From assembly GCA_009844405.1 (NCBI GenBank), contig VYBO01000112.1:1-49204 (forward strand): a stretch of DNA of 49,204 bases, written 5' to 3'. The position numbers were made by a program, and so were the translations under genes. The stretch is from Acidimicrobiaceae bacterium. Lineage in GTDB: Bacteria > Actinomycetota > Acidimicrobiia > Acidimicrobiales > Aldehydirespiratoraceae. Of the stretch, positions 49,182 through 49,204 are shown in pieces. Positions within the stretch are counted from its first letter, which is position 1, and the number at the start of each line of letters is the position of its first letter. The notes below the pieces were generated by a model, which did not search any database, was not told the origin of the DNA, and saw nothing but the letters and a program-made list of their open reading frames with translations.

Positions 49182-49204
49182 TTTGGTGGCGGAAGAAGTG
49201 TCCC

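Larger units (their letters stand above)
47403..49204 (-). mobile_element. IS1182-type insertion element, ends not resolved
   Basis: The element carries the transposase gene at 47517-49103. On the left, GC-rich non-coding sequence at 47403-47516 (many GGTGTTGG/GGCGGT runs) separates it from the SLH fragment. On the right, C and G runs at 49142-49181 lie between the gene and the window edge. I could not identify matching terminal inverted repeats or a target duplication; the right end may lie outside the window. Confidence 0.55.

Overview
The window comes from a high-GC actinobacterium, most likely a member of the Acidimicrobiia. The support is: a mycothiol ligase gene (mshC), frequent GTG starts with ATGA/GTGA overlaps, several genes whose -10 box sits a few bases before the start codon (leaderless style), a thrS-HIT gene pair as in mycobacteria, and actinobacterial-type lipid genes. 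The class-level assignment is inference.

Layout. 0-6.4 kb: central carbon metabolism on the minus strand: an operon of a LysR regulator, a short acyl-CoA carboxylase carboxyltransferase and citrate synthase, preceded by a mitochondrial-type aconitase with its own terminator. 6.6-10 kb: a plus-strand group encoding an exonuclease/TerB/BRCT protein, an overlapping voltage-sensor-type channel with an odd pore filter, and a PD-(D/E)XK-like protein. 10-12.7 kb: a toxin-antitoxin (TA) pair and a plant-type leucine-rich-repeat lipoprotein. 12.7-17.9 kb: a lipid-type operon (acyl-CoA reductase fused to a HAD domain, a LarA-like protein, an acyltransferase). 18-21.3 kb: divergent ddl and murF, then a VapBC pair. 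21.3-25 kb: amidase, a broken HerA-like ATPase, a retropepsin-like protein and tRNA-Val. 25-31.6 kb: two M23 peptidases, a polytopic membrane protein, decayed remnants of a DUF35/thiolase pair, thiamine pyrophosphokinase and an aminotransferase. 31.6-33.2 kb: a more A/T-rich accessory stretch with small exported proteins. 33.2-38 kb: three ABC genes, two of them forming a complementary heterodimeric exporter. 38-45.2 kb: two CNNM/CorC-type proteins, fabI, mshC, thrS and a HIT hydrolase. 45.2-49.2 kb: a MazEF-like pair, a second copy of the 10-kb TA pair, a fragment of an SLH-domain protein, and an IS1182-type transposase.

Three kinds of structure are not explained by the ordinary genes. First, a two-part dispersed repeat of about 95-105 bp occurs five times, mostly beside gene ends but once in frame inside a membrane-protein gene. 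Second, short tandem duplications repeatedly sit exactly at gene junctions. At thrS/HIT and at mshC they create chains of mini-ORFs, each ending on or next to the following start codon. Third, the same unusual TA module occurs twice, 35 kb apart, with a shared palindromic upstream element. All comparisons were made by eye; no database search or computation was run.
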